DNA from: Nocardioides halotolerans DSM 19273
GTDB lineage: Bacteria > Actinomycetota > Actinomycetes > Propionibacteriales > Nocardioidaceae
NCBI RefSeq assembly: GCF_000422805.1
Contig: NZ_AUGT01000022.1
Coordinates: 97,135 to 161,134, forward strand
Length of the DNA: 64,000 nucleotides
Reading direction: 5' to 3'
The position numbers and the translations under genes were made by a program. Below the pieces are notes generated by a model. It had not been told where the DNA came from and ran no database searches. It saw only the letters and a program-made list of their open reading frames with translations. Positions 61,803 to 64,000 of this stretch are shown here, piece after piece; the stretch's first letter is position 1, and every line of letters begins with the position of its first letter.

Positions 61803-62690
61803 GTGGGTCTGCAGCGCGTCGCGCGTTGGGCCGTACCGCTCGCCGGAGTGGCGCTCCTGGCCAGCGGATGCTCCGAGGAGGGCAAGCGGCTCGCGATGCC
61901 CGATCCGGCGTCCGAGCAGGGCGAGCCGATCCTCGCCCTCTGGCAGGGCGCGTGGATCGCGGCCCTGGCCACGGGCATCGTGGTGTGGGGGCTGATCTTC
62001 TTCGTCGTGATCCGCTACCGGCGGCGCTCCGACGACGAGATCCCGGTGCAGACGCGCTACAACCTGCCGCTGGAGATCTTCTACACGATCGCGCCGGTCG
62101 TCATGGTGATCGTGTTCTTCTCCCACACCGTCCACACGCAGAACCTCGTCCTCGAGGACGACACCGCGCCGGACAACATCATCGAGGTGACCGGCCAGCA
62201 GTGGTCGTGGACCTTCAACTACGGCGTCGGCGACCCTGACAACTCCGCCGACGACGACCGCACCGACGACCGCTTCCCCTACGACTCCTACGTCCACGAC
62301 GGGGGCACCGCCGCCTACATCCCTGAGCTGTGGCTGCCGGTCGACGAGACGACGCGGTTCAACCTGCACAGCCCTGACGTGATCCACGACTTCGGCGTCC
62401 CGAGCTTCCTCATGCGGATGGACGTCGTGCCCGGCCGCGTCAACCACTACGTCATCAAGCCGACCCGCGAGGGCGTCTTCAAGGGCAAGTGCTACGAGCT
62501 CTGCGGCGTCTACCACTCGCGGATGCTGTTCGAGGTCCACGTCGTGAGCCGTGAGGAGTACGACGAGCACCTGCAGGAGCTCGAGGACGCCGGCCTGACG
62601 TCCGACAAGCCGTTGCTCGGCGGCGAGAACGCCGACACCACGGCCGGCGAAGAGGCCACCAGCGAGGATCCCGAGGGAGAGGGCAAGTGA
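61803..62690 (+). CDS. ctaC: Cytochrome c oxidase subunit II
   Basis: 295-aa CuA-bearing subunit of the aa3 oxidase. It starts with a lipoprotein signal (lipobox LASGC, Cys about residue 23), has two membrane helices (about 45-70 and 90-115), and a periplasmic cupredoxin domain with QQWSWTFNY and the CuA site HDFGVPSF... [13 protein letters not shown]. The acidic C-terminal tail is common in actinobacteria. GTG 61803 follows GAGAGGGG. Its stop overlaps ctaD (GTGA). Confidence 0.94.
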   Translation: MGLQRVARWAVPLAGVALLASGCSEEGKRLAMPDPASEQGEPILALWQGAWIAALATGIVVWGLIFFVVIRYRRRSDDEIPVQTRYNLPLEIFYTIAPVVMVIVFFSHTVHTQNLVLEDDTAPDNIIEVTGQQWSWTFNYGVGDPDNSADDDRTDDRFPYDSYVHDGGTAAYIPELWLPVDETTRFNLHSPDVIHDFGVPSFLMRMDVVPGRVNHYVIKPTREGVFKGKCYELCGVYHSRMLFEVHVVSREEYDEHLQELEDAGLTSDKPLLGGENADTTAGEEATSEDPEGEGK

Positions 62691-64000
62691 CCGCCACCGC
62701 GTCGCATCCCAGCACCGTCGTCGGCGAACGGCGCCAGCTCGGGCGACAGATCGTCAGGGTCCTGACGACGACCGACCACAAGGTGATCGGCAACCTCTAC
62801 CTCGCCACGTCGTTCTGCTGGTTCCTGATCGGCGGCGCGATGGCGATGCTGATCCGCTCCGAGCTCGCCTACCCCGGCCAGCAGGTCGTCAACGACGAGC
62901 TCTACAACCAGCTGTTCACCATGCACGGCACGATCATGCTGCTGCTGTTCGCGACGCCGTTGTTCTTCGGATTCGGCAACGCGATCATGCCGCTGCAGAT
63001 CGGCTCGCCCGACGTCGCGTTCCCGCGGCTCAACATGTTCAGCTACTGGCTCTTCCTGATCGGCGGCCTCATCGCCGCCTCGGGCTTCCTGACCCCCAAC
63101 GGCGCAGCCAACTTCGGCTGGTTCGCCTACACCCCGCTCAACGACGCGGTCCGCACCCCCAGCGTCGGCGGCGACCTGTGGATCATGGGCCTCTGGATCG
63201 CCGGTCTCGGCACGATCCTCGGCGCGGTCAACTTCATCACCACGATCATCTGCATGCGCGCACCCGGCATGACCATGTTCCGGATGCCGATCTTCGTCTG
63301 GAACACGCTGATCACCAGCCTGCTGGTCCTGATCGCGTTCCCGGTGCTGGCTGGCGCGCTGCTCTCGCTCGAGGCCGACCGGCAGCTCGGCGCGCACGTC
63401 TTCGACGCCGCCCACGGCGGGGCGATCCTCTGGCAGCACCTGTTCTGGTTCTTCGGCCATCCAGAGGTCTACATCATCGCGTTGCCGTTCTTCGGCATCG
63501 TGACCGAGATCCTCCCGGTCTTCAGCCGCAAGCCGGTCTTCGGCTACATCGGCCTGGTCGGCGCCACGACCGCCATCGCCATCCTGTCGGTCGCGGTCTG
63601 GGCGCACCACATGTTCGTGACCGGGGCCGTCGACCTGCCGTTCTTCTCCGGCATGACCTTCCTGATCGCCATCCCCACAGGCATCAAGTTCTTCAACTGG
63701 ATCGGCACGATGTGGGGCGGAAGCCTGTCCTTCGACACCCCGATGCTGTGGTCGCTCGGCTTCCTCACGACGTTCCTGTTCGGCGGCCTGACCGGCATCA
63801 TCCTGGCGAGCCCGCCGCTGGACTTCCACGTGTCCGACTCCTACTTCGTGGTCGCGCACTTCCACTACGTCGTCTTCGGCACCGTGGTGTTCGCGATGTT
63901 CGCCGGCTTCTACTTCTGGTGGCCGAAGATGACCGGCCGGATGCTCGACGAGCGGCTCGGCAAGGTGCACTTCTGGCTGCTGTTCGTCGGCTTCCACACG
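62687..64000 (+). CDS. ctaD: Cytochrome c oxidase subunit I, C-terminus cut by window edge
   Basis: Heme-copper oxidase catalytic subunit; 438 codons are visible from GTG 62687 to the edge. Conserved parts include [23 protein letters not shown] with a heme-a histidine, the proton-channel Glu and CuB site in [19 protein letters not shown] with the paired CuB histidines, and [10 protein letters not shown] with the heme a/a3 histidines. It is translationally coupled to ctaC. Confidence 0.95.
   Translation, partial: MTATASHPSTVVGERRQLGRQIVRVLTTTDHKVIGNLYLATSFCWFLIGGAMAMLIRSELAYPGQQVVNDELYNQLFTMHGTIMLLLFATPLFFGFGNAIMPLQIGSPDVAFPRLNMFSYWLFLIGGLIAASGFLTPNGAANFGWFAYTPLNDAVRTPSVGGDLWIMGLWIAGLGTILGAVNFITTIICMRAPGMTMFRMPIFVWNTLITSLLVLIAFPVLAGALLSLEADRQLGAHVFDAAHGGAILWQHLFWFFGHPEVYIIALPFFGIVTEILPVFSRKPVFGYIGLVGATTAIAILSVAVWAHHMFVTGAVDLPFFSGMTFLIAIPTGIKFFNWIGTMWGGSLSFDTPMLWSLGFLTTFLFGGLTGIILASPPLDFHVSDSYFVVAHFHYVVFGTVVFAMFAGFYFWWPKMTGRMLDERLGKVHFWLLFVGFHT

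Overview
The window is high-GC DNA with dense GTG/TTG start codon use, tight NTGA stop/start overlaps and many apparently leaderless promoters. Gene content points to an actinobacterium of the Nocardioides type (Propionibacteriales): actinobacterial NusA and IF-2, PspA-PspAA-HtpX-PspAB, DUF3043, DUF4439, VanW, an AdoK-like kinase beside ErpA and CtaC, and a MEP isoprenoid pathway. The genus is inferred from protein flavour and gene order, not from a marker RNA. No rRNA, tRNA, CRISPR array, insertion sequence or prophage is visible. No stretch over 300 bases lacks a gene; the longest gaps are 58826-59097, 37797-38035, 44689-44917, 9634-9831 and 58277-58456, and all five hold hairpins or repeats.

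Layout. 1-9633: gabT (cut by the left edge), the dxr-rseP-ispG core, an acetyltransferase, a small membrane protein, a secreted repeat protein, proS and a HAD hydrolase. 9832-21342: the transcription/translation block rimP-nusA ... ylxR-infB-rbfA-truB-ribF, split between nusA and ylxR by a 3.3 kb block (an alpha/beta hydrolase, a class V aminotransferase, a histidine phosphatase). 21352-26435: a membrane protein, a NarL-type two-component system and a divergent MMPL pump. 26421-33391: a compact sugar/polyol PTS island with HPr, a PfkB-family hexose kinase, a DeoR regulator, enzyme I, a zinc polyol dehydrogenase, EIICB (MtlA type) and EIIA. 33407-37292: a molybdopterin oxidoreductase and a VanW protein. 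37521-45673: rpsO, pnp, an M16 protease and dapB, with a flagellar-type sigma factor, a short FlgN-like protein, a SatD-like regulator with a membrane partner, and a methyltransferase lying between M16 and dapB. 45807-49925: a secreted M4 metalloprotease, an acetyltransferase, an aldo/keto reductase and a DMT transporter. 49955-55031: DUF3043, the Psp envelope-stress operon, a GAF histidine kinase and VanZ. 55083-64000: nadA, glycerate kinase, erpA, an AdoK-like kinase, tusA with a cysteine desulfurase, and ctaC-ctaD (cut by the right edge).

How it works together. The PTS island is self-contained: EI and HPr relay phosphate from PEP to EIIA and EIICB, the dehydrogenase would oxidise the imported polyol phosphate and the PfkB kinase would add a second phosphate. 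Similar direct repeats spaced 20 bp apart sit on both divergent promoters and suggest control by the island's DeoR protein. The right-hand end groups sulfur and Fe-S handling (desulfurase, TusA, ErpA, NadA) next to the terminal oxidase.

The least expected signals are non-coding: a palindromic element family with cores identical over at least 24 bp (18933-19024 inside infB-rbfA, and 58286-58352), a second dispersed repeat family at 12405, 44754-44893 and 58846-58975, a chain of three ATGA-coupled micro-ORFs after ylxR, three TCAGGT repeats exactly 28 bp apart upstream of the SatD-like gene, and a TANNNT box 6-8 nt before the start codon of about 22 genes.
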